Notes: generated from the letters alone by a model not told the origin. DNA of 32,000 bases from Nitrospira sp. (GCA_024998645.1 JACOEJ010000040.1:1-32000), one strand, 5' to 3'. Numbered from the stretch's first letter, positions 14,889-22,647 are shown. A program made the numbers and translations.

Positions 14889-16226
14889 ATGGACCACTGT
14901 CATTGCTGCTCATCGGCGTTCCAACAGGTATCACGTCGGACCGTATTGAAACGGGCCATGGGCCTGGCCGCCACAGCGTTAGCCGCCAACATGTTTCCTT
15001 TGGAGATGCTGTTCAAGAGCCGGGCGTATGCAGCGAGCAATGCGGGCAAAACATTGGTGGTCGTCTTTCAACGCGGCGGCAATGACGGTCTCAATACGAT
15101 CGTGCCCTATTCGGATCCTCAGTACTATGTTATGCGCCCTCGGTCAACCAACGGTGGCATCGGTATTCTGCCGCCGGGGTCCGGCGATGGATCAGGCTTT
15201 GACCTGACAGGGACCGGCTTTGCAATGCATCCGTCTATTCTTCCCTTGCACGGGCTCTATACCAGCAATCGTTTAGCGGTCCTGCCGGCTGCGGGGTTTG
15301 CTGGCAGTACGCAATCGCATTTTACGGACCAGGACACGATCGAACATGGTTTCCCGGAGCAACGGGACGGATGGTTGAATCGATATCTGGCTGCAGTACC
15401 GGCTGCTGGTACGTCCACCATTCGGGCCGCCGCGATTGGCGACGATGTCGCCAAGTCTTTGCGCGGGACGGTGCTGGTTCCTTCACTGACCGATGTGTCC
15501 TCGTTCAGCTTCGCCCGCCTTGGGTCATCCAAGGCCGCGTTGGAAGCGAATCTACGCGCCATGTATGCTCAGGATCCGGCGTCGAGTACCACGAATCCAG
15601 CTCGAGCGGCGGTGTATGCACTGGGGCCGGAACTCATGAGTCGGGTCGCGGCAATCGAGGGAATTGGCGCCGCTGCTCCGCAAAACGGTGCGACATACCC
15701 TAACAGCACGTTCGGGCGTGAAATGCGGGATCTTGCCCATATCATTCGTTCGGGCCTCGGGCTTGAAGTGGCCACCGTGGATATCGGCGGGTGGGATACG
15801 CATGATGATCAAGGGGCGGGTGGCGCGGCAGCCAATCGTCAAGCCGGGCGACTCGCGGATTTTGCCGGCGGCATCCGGGCCTTTGTTGATGATCTGGGGC
15901 CGCTTATGAATAATGTGGTTGTGATGACCTGTACCGAATTCGGTCGCACGGTCAGGCAAAATGCGAGCGGGGGAACGGACCATGGCAAGGCTTCGGCCTG
16001 GTTCCTGGTCGGCGGATCTGTGAAGGGTGGGGTGTATAAGGGCGTTGCCGGCTGGCCCGGCTCATTAACGGAGGCCAATCTCGATGAAGGGCGGTACATC
16101 AGACCAACGGTCGAGTTCAGGGATATTTTTGCTGATGTGCTGGTCAAGCATTTCGGCACCAGCACCTCAGAGCTCGGTGCTGTCTTACCTGGCCACGTCC
16201 ATACGCCCGTCGGGCTGTTTGTCTAG
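14889..16226 (+). CDS. DUF1501 family protein with Tat signal
   Basis: This 445-residue protein begins MDHCHCCSSAFQQVSRRTVL. The twin-arginine motif SRRTVLKR is followed by a hydrophobic stretch (AMGLAATALAANMF), so it should be exported folded by the Tat pathway. The DUF1501 core follows: LVVVFQRGGNDGLNTIVPYS, HPSILPLHGLY, QSHFTDQDTIEHG, VDIGGWDTHDDQG and CTEFGRTVRQNASGGTDHGK. The Asp/His-rich arrangement resembles the alkaline phosphatase/sulfatase fold, and the early CHCC motif is typical. GAGAGGG lies about 6 bases before the ATG at 14889. It follows the DUF1800 gene by 26 bases; the two are probably one operon. Confidence 0.92.
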   Translation: MDHCHCCSSAFQQVSRRTVLKRAMGLAATALAANMFPLEMLFKSRAYAASNAGKTLVVVFQRGGNDGLNTIVPYSDPQYYVMRPRSTNGGIGILPPGSGDGSGFDLTGTGFAMHPSILPLHGLYTSNRLAVLPAAGFAGSTQSHFTDQDTIEHGFPEQRDGWLNRYLAAVPAAGTSTIRAAAIGDDVAKSLRGTVLVPSLTDVSSFSFARLGSSKAALEANLRAMYAQDPASSTTNPARAAVYALGPELMSRVAAIEGIGAAAPQNGATYPNSTFGREMRDLAHIIRSGLGLEVATVDIGGWDTHDDQGAGGAAANRQAGRLADFAGGIRAFVDDLGPLMNNVVVMTCTEFGRTVRQNASGGTDHGKASAWFLVGGSVKGGVYKGVAGWPGSLTEANLDEGRYIRPTVEFRDIFADVLVKHFGTSTSELGAVLPGHVHTPVGLFV

Positions 16227-16456
16227 TGGTGGCGATCGGGAGATGATTGCCGTGGGTGCTCGTTGTTGTCTTCCTCGGGACTGGTCAATGCTGCCAGGAT
16301 CAGAGGTGACTGGTGCGTGGATGCCGCGCCCTTCTTCCAGCCCCCTCTTTCGAACTAACCTTTCTGCACTCTAACCAAAGCCAGCTTTCCGAGGTACAGT
16401 TCTCTCTAGCTGCACGAAGATATATTCTGATCGTGTCCGCTACGGGAGGTTGGATA

Positions 16457-16975
16457 ATGAGTATTCTTGAGTTGCTTGGTATCTTGGGGCTGGCGACGAT
16501 AGCGGCCTATGCCATAGGGCGGTTCGGCAACCTCGAGTGGCATCGCCCTCTGGTATGGAGCGGTGGCAGTCGTTCTCGTTTGGCCTTGAAGAGAAGTTGG
16601 AAAGCCGACTATGTCAGTGAAACGACGCCGGCCTATTTTCACTATGTGCGGAGACGCTATCGGTACGAGATTCGTTGTCCTATTCGGTATTGCATCAATG
16701 GGCAGATCAGAGAGGGCATGGTGGTCGATATGACAAGGGAGGGGTGGCGTCTTAAGGGACAGGACGCATTGGCTCCGGGAATGATTCTGAGCCTTGAGGT
16801 CGCGTTGCCCGGTGCGGCCTCGTCACTACCGATTGCCCGTGCGGTTGTGCGTTGGGTAGAGGGGAGAGAGTGCGGGGTGAAGCTTGAACGGATGGAGCCG
16901 GAACCTGCAGCCCAACTGAGTCAGTTTTTCAGCACACTCTCGCAGGGCGTGAACGTGAGGCCAAAAGTAGCTTAG
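16457..16975 (+). CDS. Membrane-anchored PilZ-domain protein (cyclic-di-GMP receptor)
   Basis: This 172-residue protein has one N-terminal membrane segment (ILELLGILGLATIAAYAIGR) and a cytoplasmic PilZ domain from about residue 65. The c-di-GMP binding motifs are present: R69-x3-R73 within RRRYRYEIRCP, and D91-x-T93-x-x-G96 (DMTREG), a Thr variant of the usual Asp-x-Ser-x-x-Gly. It should sense c-di-GMP at the inner membrane; the output is unknown. The ATG at 16457 has GGAGG (16446-16450) 6 bases upstream; the longer frame to 16313 has none. The 230-base gap before it shows no clear promoter. Confidence 0.85.
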   Translation: MSILELLGILGLATIAAYAIGRFGNLEWHRPLVWSGGSRSRLALKRSWKADYVSETTPAYFHYVRRRYRYEIRCPIRYCINGQIREGMVVDMTREGWRLKGQDALAPGMILSLEVALPGAASSLPIARAVVRWVEGRECGVKLERMEPEPAAQLSQFFSTLSQGVNVRPKVA

Positions 16976-16994
16976 TCTGGATGGCTCAGAGTCG

Positions 16995-17879
16995 TCAGAA
17001 ACTGTCTTTGGCGCATCGAAACCCGGTTCCGCTCGGGCGACTGTCCATAATTCCCCAGTCTCGATCACTAGTCCGTAAGCTGATTGCCGGTTTCAGCCAG
17101 GATCCGCCTCGCATGGACTTAATGGCGCCTCGATCAGGTCCACCCGGGTCGCTGAGTGGAGCCGACCGGTAATAGTTCGGATCATACCAATCCTGCACCC
17201 ATTCGGCGGCGTTGCCGGCGAGGTCATGGATACCATACGGGCTGGCTCCGTCGGGGAAGCTTCCTACGGGTAGAGTCAAAACTTCTCCCTTGATGCCTTT
17301 CTCTTTGACCAGCCGTGCCCCGTCGCCCTTGATCCAGAACGCCTCCCAATCGGCGCCGCTTTGAAACTCAATGGTTTGCCCGGCCCAATAGCTGGCGCTG
17401 TTCGCTTTCTTCCAACTCCAGTCGTTGCCCCAGGGATAGCGGCGTCCGTCGGTTCCTCGCGCGGCCTTTTCCCATTCGGCTTCGGTGGGCAGGCGCTTAC
17501 CGGACCACCGGCAATAGGCCACGGCATCTTCCCAGCTCACATTCACCACCGGGTGTTTGGCGATGGCTTGTGGATAGATAGCACTGTCCCAGATCGTCGA
17601 AGCCTGATTATTGTTTGCGGGCGGGCGGTGACCGGTCGATTGGACAAAAGCGGCATAGTCCTGATTGGTTACTTCGAACCGATCAAGGAAGAATGCGTGG
17701 AGGAAGACCAACCGTTCGGGATGTTCGTCAGCCAGACCGTCGCTGCCTTCCGCGGTGCCCATTCGATATTCCCCGGCGGGGATCAATGCCATATCAACGG
17801 CAGGTTCGGCTCCAAAGGCGGGAAATATCGCGCTGACGATCAGGAGGGTTTGGAGCACTCCTCTCATCCGCGCCGGCAT
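16995..17879 (-). CDS. Exported SUMF1/FGE-fold protein without FGE cysteines
   Basis: This 294-residue protein begins MPARMRGVLQTLLIVSAIFP with a signal peptide cut near FGA-EP. The C-type-lectin-like SUMF1 fold is clear: MALIPAGEYRMGT, FFLDRFEVTNQDYAAFV, HPVVNVSWEDAVAYCRWSGK, RLPTEAEWEKAARG, YPWGND, IHDLAGNAAEWVQDWY, SMRGGSWLKP and GTGFRCA. True formylglycine-generating enzymes carry two copper-binding cysteines just after the GGSW-like motif; here that stretch is LKPAISLRTSDRDWG with none. It is therefore probably a different member of the fold. The ATG (17879-17877) overlaps the upstream stop (TAATG), so it is translationally coupled to the di-iron protein gene. Confidence 0.85.
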   Translation of the reverse strand: MPARMRGVLQTLLIVSAIFPAFGAEPAVDMALIPAGEYRMGTAEGSDGLADEHPERLVFLHAFFLDRFEVTNQDYAAFVQSTGHRPPANNNQASTIWDSAIYPQAIAKHPVVNVSWEDAVAYCRWSGKRLPTEAEWEKAARGTDGRRYPWGNDWSWKKANSASYWAGQTIEFQSGADWEAFWIKGDGARLVKEKGIKGEVLTLPVGSFPDGASPYGIHDLAGNAAEWVQDWYDPNYYRSAPLSDPGGPDRGAIKSMRGGSWLKPAISLRTSDRDWGIMDSRPSGTGFRCAKDSF

Positions 17880-18628
17880 TAGGGTTTTTTGAGGCCGCAA
17901 GCCTTGGCGACAGCATCACGATAGGTCAGCCAGAGCCGCAGACTACGCTTCACTGCACCGAGAATCGCTTGTTGCGTTGTCGCGGATGGAGCGTTTTGAG
18001 TGACCATGTCGTATGCATCGTGCCGATGACCGGATTCAACGAGCTGGTGGGCCCGAATGAGATCCATGCAATCCGGGGAGTTCCCATGATACCGGACAAG
18101 GGGATGGTTCTTAATAGTTGTCTCGATCTCTTCCGCCGTCTTCGGCTTGGAGGGCTCACGCAGTTCCTTCCGGTCTTTGACGCTGCCTTCCACAAAAATG
18201 GTGAGGGCTGCTGCACCCAGGACCCAGGTCGATTGTCTGGAGACCCGATCCAACCACGCGCGATAGGCTCGGCTTGCAGGCAAGGGGCGGATCTGTTCGA
18301 AATCTTTCGCGGCGAACCCTAATCCTTCCATCATCGTGAGGAAGAGTTCCGGATGGGATTTGCCGAGTGACAATCCCCCGGTATCTTCTTCATAGATGTT
18401 TTCCGCCAGCATACGTCGGACTGAAGGCGGCGGGTTGTGTCCATGAATCCGGGCGAGGAAGACGGGAAAATCGCGGACGTACACGAAGTATTCCTGCTGA
18501 AAGTGAACTTTGAGCTGATCTTTGGTCAATCGTCCGGTGGCGAAGTGATCCCATGCCCAATGGTGTTTGCCGTCCATGACTTTGAGCAATGCGTCGAGAA
18601 AGCGGGCTTGCGTGAGTCGTGATGCCAT
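17879..18628 (-). CDS. Heme-oxygenase-like di-iron protein (PqqC/TenA/CADD superfamily)
   Basis: The 249-residue all-helical protein contains KVHFQQEYFVYVRDFPVFLA, RRMLAENIYEED, SHPEL and a C-terminal H195-x3-E199-x2-H202 motif (AHQLVESGHRH). With E80/E81, H92 and E148 these could form a di-iron site like that of HDO/CADD-type oxygenases, where the pattern is His-x3-Asp-x2-His; here Asp is Glu. Family members perform oxidative chemistry, including the PqqC step and p-aminobenzoate formation by CADD; the reaction here is unknown. There are no other pqq genes nearby. GCAAGG lies about 4 bases before the ATG. Its stop overlaps the SUMF1-fold gene. Confidence 0.82.
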   Translation of the reverse strand: MASRLTQARFLDALLKVMDGKHHWAWDHFATGRLTKDQLKVHFQQEYFVYVRDFPVFLARIHGHNPPPSVRRMLAENIYEEDTGGLSLGKSHPELFLTMMEGLGFAAKDFEQIRPLPASRAYRAWLDRVSRQSTWVLGAAALTIFVEGSVKDRKELREPSKPKTAEEIETTIKNHPLVRYHGNSPDCMDLIRAHQLVESGHRHDAYDMVTQNAPSATTQQAILGAVKRSLRLWLTYRDAVAKACGLKKP

Positions 18629-18632
18629 CGTA

Positions 18633-18958
18633 CCTTGCCTTCTTGAAGGCCGCCTCGCGAGAATCGTCAGACTCTGTGAGGACGGCGTGAATCCAATTGC
18701 TACTCAAAACCCTGAAGAGATTCCTGCCCCTCTGACCTATAACACGTTGCGGCGGGCCGGCTTCTTAACGGATTGTTCTCTAACCGATGCCTTCGTAAAA
18801 GGTTTGCCGGACTCATTTTCCTCAATGCCGCAGGCGACGACGCCACGGCATTCTGCACAGGCCAACCGCATGCTTGGGCGCGTCTTTCAGGTCCGCGAGT
18901 GGAACAGATGCTGGCGGTGTCGGGCGGCCGAGAGCATCGCGTAGAAAGTGCGGGTGCG
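18633..18958 (+). pseudogene. Frameshifted duplicate of the 93-aa gene at 21525
   Basis: DNA here matches 21471-21806. The first 55 bases (leader with CCTTCTTGAAGG and GAGGAC) are about 85% identical to the leader of the intact gene. The coding part starts with GTG in place of ATG at 18689 and reads VNPIATQNPEEI (intact: MNPITIQNPDEI). It then shifts frame, giving LIFLNAAGDDATAFCTGQPH (intact: PIFLNATGEDATAFYKGQPN), shifts again to VREWNRCW, and again to LAVSGGREHRVES. At least three frame changes are needed to follow the intact protein, so no full product can be made. It lies between the di-iron protein gene and the asnB 3' end. Confidence 0.85.
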
Positions 18959-19058
18959 TCCGTACTCACGTGGGAGTGTAAAGAGGAGAGCGGGAAAGTG
19001 CAAATGCTTGTGTGAATCGTTCTCGAATCTATGTGCCAGAAAGGAAGTCAGATATGTG

Positions 19059-19090
19059 CGATGCGCATCGCTGTGAAATGTGTTTCACAG
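19059..19090. repeat. Two adjacent palindromes 3' of asnB
   Basis: CGATGCGCATCG (19059-19070) is a perfect 12-base palindrome. It abuts CTGTGAAA-TGTG-TTTCACAG (19071-19090), an 8-bp stem with a 4-base loop. No T-run follows on either strand, so this is not a standard terminator. It lies about 130 bases beyond the asnB stop, in a gap (18959-19221) with no other recognised feature. Confidence 0.65.
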
Positions 19091-19221
19091 ATTTCGAGTA
19101 GCGCGCCGGACGAAGAATGAGTGGGTCATGTTTTGCGCGACGGTTCGCACTGCCGGCAGATTGGCTGATGGTGTTCCTGGGCGGTCCTACTCTAGCGAAG
19201 CACCGGAGTGGCCGGTGTCGG

Positions 19222-21135
19222 CTAAAGGGATTCACGATTCAACGGGATGGGCAAAGGGGCGTCGTTCGAGAGCGTGGCCAGAATTTCGAACTGGGCCACG
19301 TTAAATAGTCCCTGAGAAACGTCGGCATGTCCAGATCGGTGTCGCTGGAGATCCTCCACAATCGCACTTACGTTGTAGATGCCTCGCTCACGAACTGCTC
19401 GGGTCGCCAGAAGGTCCTGCATGGGTTCATACAGATCATGGGCAAACCATTTGCGGGTCGGGACAGGGAATCCCATCTTATCGACGCGGGTTCGTACGGA
19501 CTCTGGAATGCGGTGACGCATGGCTTCTCGGAGTACAAACTTGTTCCACGGGCCACGGAGTTTCCAGTTCGTCGCCATATTGAAGACCAGGGATACCAAG
19601 CGATAGTCAAGGAATGGAAGTCGGGTTTCCACGGAATGTGCCATTGAGTTACGGTCTTCAATTCTCAAATACAGGGGGAGCGGGTTGTGTTCCACGGAGT
19701 ACTTCTGTATTGCGTCGAGCGACAAGTCTAGATAATCCGGCACGTCCTTGTGAAAGTGTCGGCTAAGATCTGGCCTATACCACGCGTTGCCCTGCGTTTT
19801 CCGTTGGTGCTTCGTAACAGAAAAGGAATGGTATGCAGGAATGTGGTGACAGGCGGTGATGCCGACTTTCTGGATCGATGAGGCAAACCGCTTCCATGCG
19901 CACCCGCCATGCGCTGATGTGTACTGTTGAATCTCGTTCCATGCATCCCCGAGGCGGCCCTGACGAATCAGCATGGCCCAGTAGTCAGGGAAATAACTGG
20001 AATATCCTCCGATGATTTCGTCTGCGCCTTGGCCGCACAGCACCACGCGTATTCCCTGACCTGCCGCCAGCCTTAGAAGGTCAAATCCAACGATCGCGTT
20101 AAGGGAGTGGACCGGTTCATCTTGAAACCGGATGACCGTGGCCATCTTGTCCCACAGTTCACGAGGTCCTTCTTGAAATTGGTGGAGGGTTGCCCGTGTC
20201 TGTGCCACGGTCTCATTGATATAGGCCGATTCGTCGAACTCCTTGGCGATAAAAGAAAACGCGTGGAGTGCAGTCGCCCGCTCGCGTTCTGAGTCTCCTT
20301 TGAGCTGCGCCAGCAAGCAAATAATCGCCGTGGAGTCCAATCCGCCGGACAGCGTCACACCGACCGGCTGATCACTCCGCATGCGCAGCCGGATTGAATC
20401 CTCGAAGAGCTCGCCAAAGGCCTGAGCTGGATCTGTGCAGGTCATCGAGGGGATCGCATTCAGTGACCAATAGCGCCACTCCTTCCAGTGTCCGTCGGTG
20501 TCCAGCTCAAATGCGGTGCCGGGAGGAAGTTGGTGGATACCGGTGAAGAAGCGCTCTTCGTCGTCTGTGAGTGTGCCTTGAAGGAGGAATTTCGAGGCAA
20601 CCTCCCAATTGACTCCGCCCTGGTACAGCCCCGATGTCCGGAGCGCTTTGATCTCTGAGGCAAATAGCGCATACCGGTCGGTACGATAGTAGAAGAATGG
20701 CTTGATTCCGAAACGATCACGAGAGCCGAAGACGCGGCCACTCAGTCGATCGTAGATGAGGAAGGCCCACATTCCATTGAGCCTCTGCAAACAATCAGGT
20801 CCCCATTGTTGGTAGGCGTGGAGGAGAACTTCTGTGTCACCGGTTGATCGAAAGCTGTGTCCAAGGGACTGAAGTTCCCGGCGCAATTCGATGTAGTTAT
20901 AAATGGCCCCGTTAAAGACCAGGACGAGTTGACCGTTCTCGCTGATCATGGGTTGGTGAGCTGTGGGTGTGAGGTCCAGGATGGCCAATCTTCTGAAGCC
21001 AAGACCCACAGACCCGGACGAGTAGAATCCGCCTTCGTCCGGCCCCCGATGAAGGAGCGCAGAGGTCATCCGGTCAACTGCCTGCTTGTCAGCTGGCAGA
21101 CCGTTAAATCCGACCATTCCGGCGAAACCGCACAT
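19222..21135 (-). CDS. asnB: Glutamine-hydrolysing asparagine synthetase
   Basis: This 637-residue enzyme begins MCGFAGMVGF: Cys2 is the glutaminase nucleophile of class II amidotransferases. HRGPDEGGFY, LAILDLTPTAHQPM, FNGAIYNYIELR and GDTEVLLHAYQQWG complete the glutaminase domain (to about 190). The synthetase domain has the PP-loop VTLSGGLDSTAI, then VVLCGQGADEIIGGY and RIEDRNSMAHSVETRLPFLD. It makes asparagine from aspartate, glutamine and ATP; relatives of this length also sit in surface-polysaccharide clusters and amidate sugars or peptides, but no such genes adjoin. No Shine-Dalgarno is visible before the ATG. It sits alone between an intact gene and its decayed copy. Confidence 0.93.
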   Translation of the reverse strand: MCGFAGMVGFNGLPADKQAVDRMTSALLHRGPDEGGFYSSGSVGLGFRRLAILDLTPTAHQPMISENGQLVLVFNGAIYNYIELRRELQSLGHSFRSTGDTEVLLHAYQQWGPDCLQRLNGMWAFLIYDRLSGRVFGSRDRFGIKPFFYYRTDRYALFASEIKALRTSGLYQGGVNWEVASKFLLQGTLTDDEERFFTGIHQLPPGTAFELDTDGHWKEWRYWSLNAIPSMTCTDPAQAFGELFEDSIRLRMRSDQPVGVTLSGGLDSTAIICLLAQLKGDSERERATALHAFSFIAKEFDESAYINETVAQTRATLHQFQEGPRELWDKMATVIRFQDEPVHSLNAIVGFDLLRLAAGQGIRVVLCGQGADEIIGGYSSYFPDYWAMLIRQGRLGDAWNEIQQYTSAHGGCAWKRFASSIQKVGITACHHIPAYHSFSVTKHQRKTQGNAWYRPDLSRHFHKDVPDYLDLSLDAIQKYSVEHNPLPLYLRIEDRNSMAHSVETRLPFLDYRLVSLVFNMATNWKLRGPWNKFVLREAMRHRIPESVRTRVDKMGFPVPTRKWFAHDLYEPMQDLLATRAVRERGIYNVSAIVEDLQRHRSGHADVSQGLFNVAQFEILATLSNDAPLPIPLNRESL

Positions 21136-21524
21136 GTATAGTTAGTCGCCCTTCGTCATTGTCTTAAGTGGAGATGTGCCGCCGACTGTCCGAGTCCTGC
21201 ACACTTTCGCTTCGTTCCGACTGCACTGAGTTCGGCGGTCATCTTGTTCTAAACAGGTACCGTAATATCGGAAGAAGATCGAGTAATCTCAAGTTTTCAA
21301 TGACTGTTGTTCTGTATAAAAATCTTCAGGGCAGGATCCCATCTGTCAAGTGACGTCAGGTCGAGTAAGGCTTAAAACAACCCTAGAAGTTCCTAGGGAG
21401 AGAGTGTGGCGTACCCTACGCTGATCTCACCGGGAAATCATCCATACGGAAGGGGGGGAGGGCGGTAATTCTTGCCTTCTTGAAGGCCCCCTCGTTAGAA
21501 TCGCAAGACTCTAAGAGGACAGCG
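21136..21524. other. Intergenic region between asnB and the 93-aa gene
   Basis: This 389-base divergent region is visibly richer in A/T than its neighbours and has no gene. It holds two small inverted repeats (21381-21421) and, at 21471-21524, the leader that is duplicated at 18633. On the asnB strand TTGAGA near 21295 and TATTAC near 21269 are 19 bases apart, a marginal promoter; a TTGACA also occurs near 21350 without a good -10. Confidence 0.55.
21381..21421. repeat. Tandem inverted repeats upstream of the 93-aa gene
   Basis: CCCTAG-AAGTTC-CTAGGG (21381-21398) and GCGTA-CCC-TACGC (21409-21421) are two perfect short inverted repeats 10 bases apart. They lie about 105 bases before the ATG at 21525. 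Their spacing suggests operator sites for a dimeric regulator, which is a guess. The duplicate at 18633 does not include them. Confidence 0.5.
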
Positions 21525-21806
21525 ATGAATCCAATTACTATTCAAAACCCCGACGAGATCCTGACCCTCTTGGCTGACGTCGCCTTGCAGGGGCCGGGCT
21601 TTTCAACAGACTGCCTTCTGGACTATGTGCTCGAAGAAGGGTTTACAGAACCTATCTTCCTCAACGCCACCGGTGAAGACGCCACGGCATTTTACAAAGG
21701 CCAGCCGAATGCCTGGGCAGTCTATCAGATTCGTGAGTGGAAACGAGTGCTGACGGTTTCCGGCGGTGGCCGAGAGCGTCGCGTCCAAATCAGAGAAACA
21801 CCCTAA
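21471..21806 (+). repeat. Intact copy of a duplicated ~330-base unit (partner at 18633-18958)
   Basis: The unit comprises a 54-base leader and the 93-residue gene. Both copies share CTTGCCTTCTTGAAGGCC at the left edge and the sequence GACGCCACGGCATT inside the gene. They are in direct orientation, about 2.8 kb apart, on either side of asnB. Confidence 0.8.
21525..21806 (+). CDS. Hypothetical protein, 93 aa, member of a local duplicated family
   Basis: The protein begins MNPITIQNPDEILTLLADVA and includes DCLLDYVLEEGFTEPIFLNA, TGEDATAFYKGQPNAWAVYQ and REWKRVLTVSGGGRERRVQI. It is small, acidic and soluble, with no signal peptide or membrane segment. I do not recognise the family. GAGGAC lies about 6 bases before the ATG at 21525; an in-frame start at 21480 would lie in the duplicated leader and is not favoured. 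Presence of a decayed copy at 18633 shows the gene has been duplicated locally. A stem-loop follows its stop directly. Confidence 0.78.
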   Translation: MNPITIQNPDEILTLLADVALQGPGFSTDCLLDYVLEEGFTEPIFLNATGEDATAFYKGQPNAWAVYQIREWKRVLTVSGGGRERRVQIRETP

Positions 21807-21843
21807 GCGCTGTTCGATCGTAAAAAGGCTGAGCGAACAGTGC
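21807..21843. repeat. Stem-loop immediately after the 93-aa gene
   Basis: GCGCTGTTCG (21807-21816) pairs with CGAACAGTGC (21834-21843) through ten pairs, one a G-T wobble, around a 17-base A-rich loop. It starts right after the stop codon. No T-run follows, so termination would need Rho or the structure may protect the mRNA end. Confidence 0.5.
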
Positions 21844-21897
21844 CGATGCACGTACGATTTGCCAGGCGATCCTTAGATAAGGAACGGTAATTTCTCT

Positions 21898-22134
21898 ATG
21901 AGAATGCGGTATCTAACCACAGCGCAGGATATCGGGGAACTCGGGTTCATCAAAAGTCTGTGCGAGGCCAATGGTATTGCCTGCTTATTTCAGGATGAAC
22001 ATGTGAGTAGTCTGTATCCTGGTGTTTTGGACTTGTGTTGCCAGGTGATGGTGGATGAATCCGAATGGGAGCGGGCAAAGGCGCTGATCAGCCGCTTGCG
22101 TCTGCCGATTCGAGAAGTCGCACCATCGTCATAG
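21898..22134 (+). CDS. DUF2007 putative signal-transducing protein
   Basis: This 78-residue protein begins MRMRYLTTAQDIGELGFIKS and continues LCEANGIACLFQDEH and VMVDESEWERAKALISRL. The pattern (surface-exposed domain for locating ligands, ending in a helix after DESEWERAKAL) is that of DUF2007 (PF09413), small alpha/beta proteins related to PII-like folds, function unknown. AAGGAA is 13 bases from the first ATG, so the ATG at 21904 is also possible. It converges with the next gene. Confidence 0.8.
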   Translation: MRMRYLTTAQDIGELGFIKSLCEANGIACLFQDEHVSSLYPGVLDLCCQVMVDESEWERAKALISRLRLPIREVAPSS

Positions 22135-22170
22135 CGGGATCGCACCTCTATCGTTGACTCTCAGTCTCGG

Positions 22171-22647
22171 TCATCGTGGAATCTTTGGATGGGGAGAGTC
22201 TGCCGGGAAGTCGGTTGGCTTACGTTCCCCGGATCCTTCATACCACCCGCCGATCAGCAGGCCTTCTTCGAAATAGAGATAGCGGTGTTTCACCTCGGAT
22301 GTACTGATCCAATCCTCGAAAATCCATTCCTCGCGACGTAGTCCTTCCTTCGTGAAGGATGTATTGATCGTCTGTGGTCCTCCCCAGGATTTGAGGACCT
22401 GGTCTTTCGACATGCCGGCCATCACCCGGCGCTGCTCAATATGCTTCTTAAAATCCGGATCCCTCAGTTGAACGGCAAGAGGGACGACGACCATCATCAG
22501 AAAAGAGAGAGTCAGCCCTGCATAGATGATTTTGCGGACGAGCGGGCGTCGAATAAACGATTGCTCGTCCTGGTGGACCGGGACCTGTTCGGGGGCAGAA
22601 GGAGTCTGTTCCATAGTCGTAATTGCTTCCTGAATGAGCTGGCGCAT
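22171..22647 (-). CDS. Membrane protein with BamE/SmpA-like domain
   Basis: The 158-residue protein has a hydrophilic N-terminus, one membrane segment (IIYAGLTLSFLMMVVVPLAV, about residues 40-60) and an outer domain with VMAGMSKDQVLKSWGGPQTI, REEWIFEDW and HRYLYFEEGLLIGGWYEG. The helix-helix-then-strands pattern with MSKDQVLKSWGGP resembles BamE/SmpA-like lipoproteins, which help outer-membrane assembly, but this one has an uncleaved anchor rather than a lipobox. ATG 22614 (MEQTPSAPEQ) is an alternative start; neither has a close ribosome site. The exact role is unknown. Confidence 0.7.
   Translation of the reverse strand: MRQLIQEAITTMEQTPSAPEQVPVHQDEQSFIRRPLVRKIIYAGLTLSFLMMVVVPLAVQLRDPDFKKHIEQRRVMAGMSKDQVLKSWGGPQTINTSFTKEGLRREEWIFEDWISTSEVKHRYLYFEEGLLIGGWYEGSGERKPTDFPADSPHPKIPR

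Noticed and set aside
16995-17879. Annotation as formylglycine-generating enzyme
   Set aside because: The fold matches, but the copper-binding cysteines after the GGSW motif are missing.
18567-18944. 125-codon plus-strand frame as a real gene
   Set aside because: It starts inside the divergent di-iron protein gene, and alignment with 21525-21806 shows it is one frame of a decayed copy.
21133-21148. Leaderless transcription of asnB from a TAACTA just before the ATG
   Set aside because: Only two of six -10 positions match, although a TTAAGA lies 17 bases upstream; the evidence is too weak.
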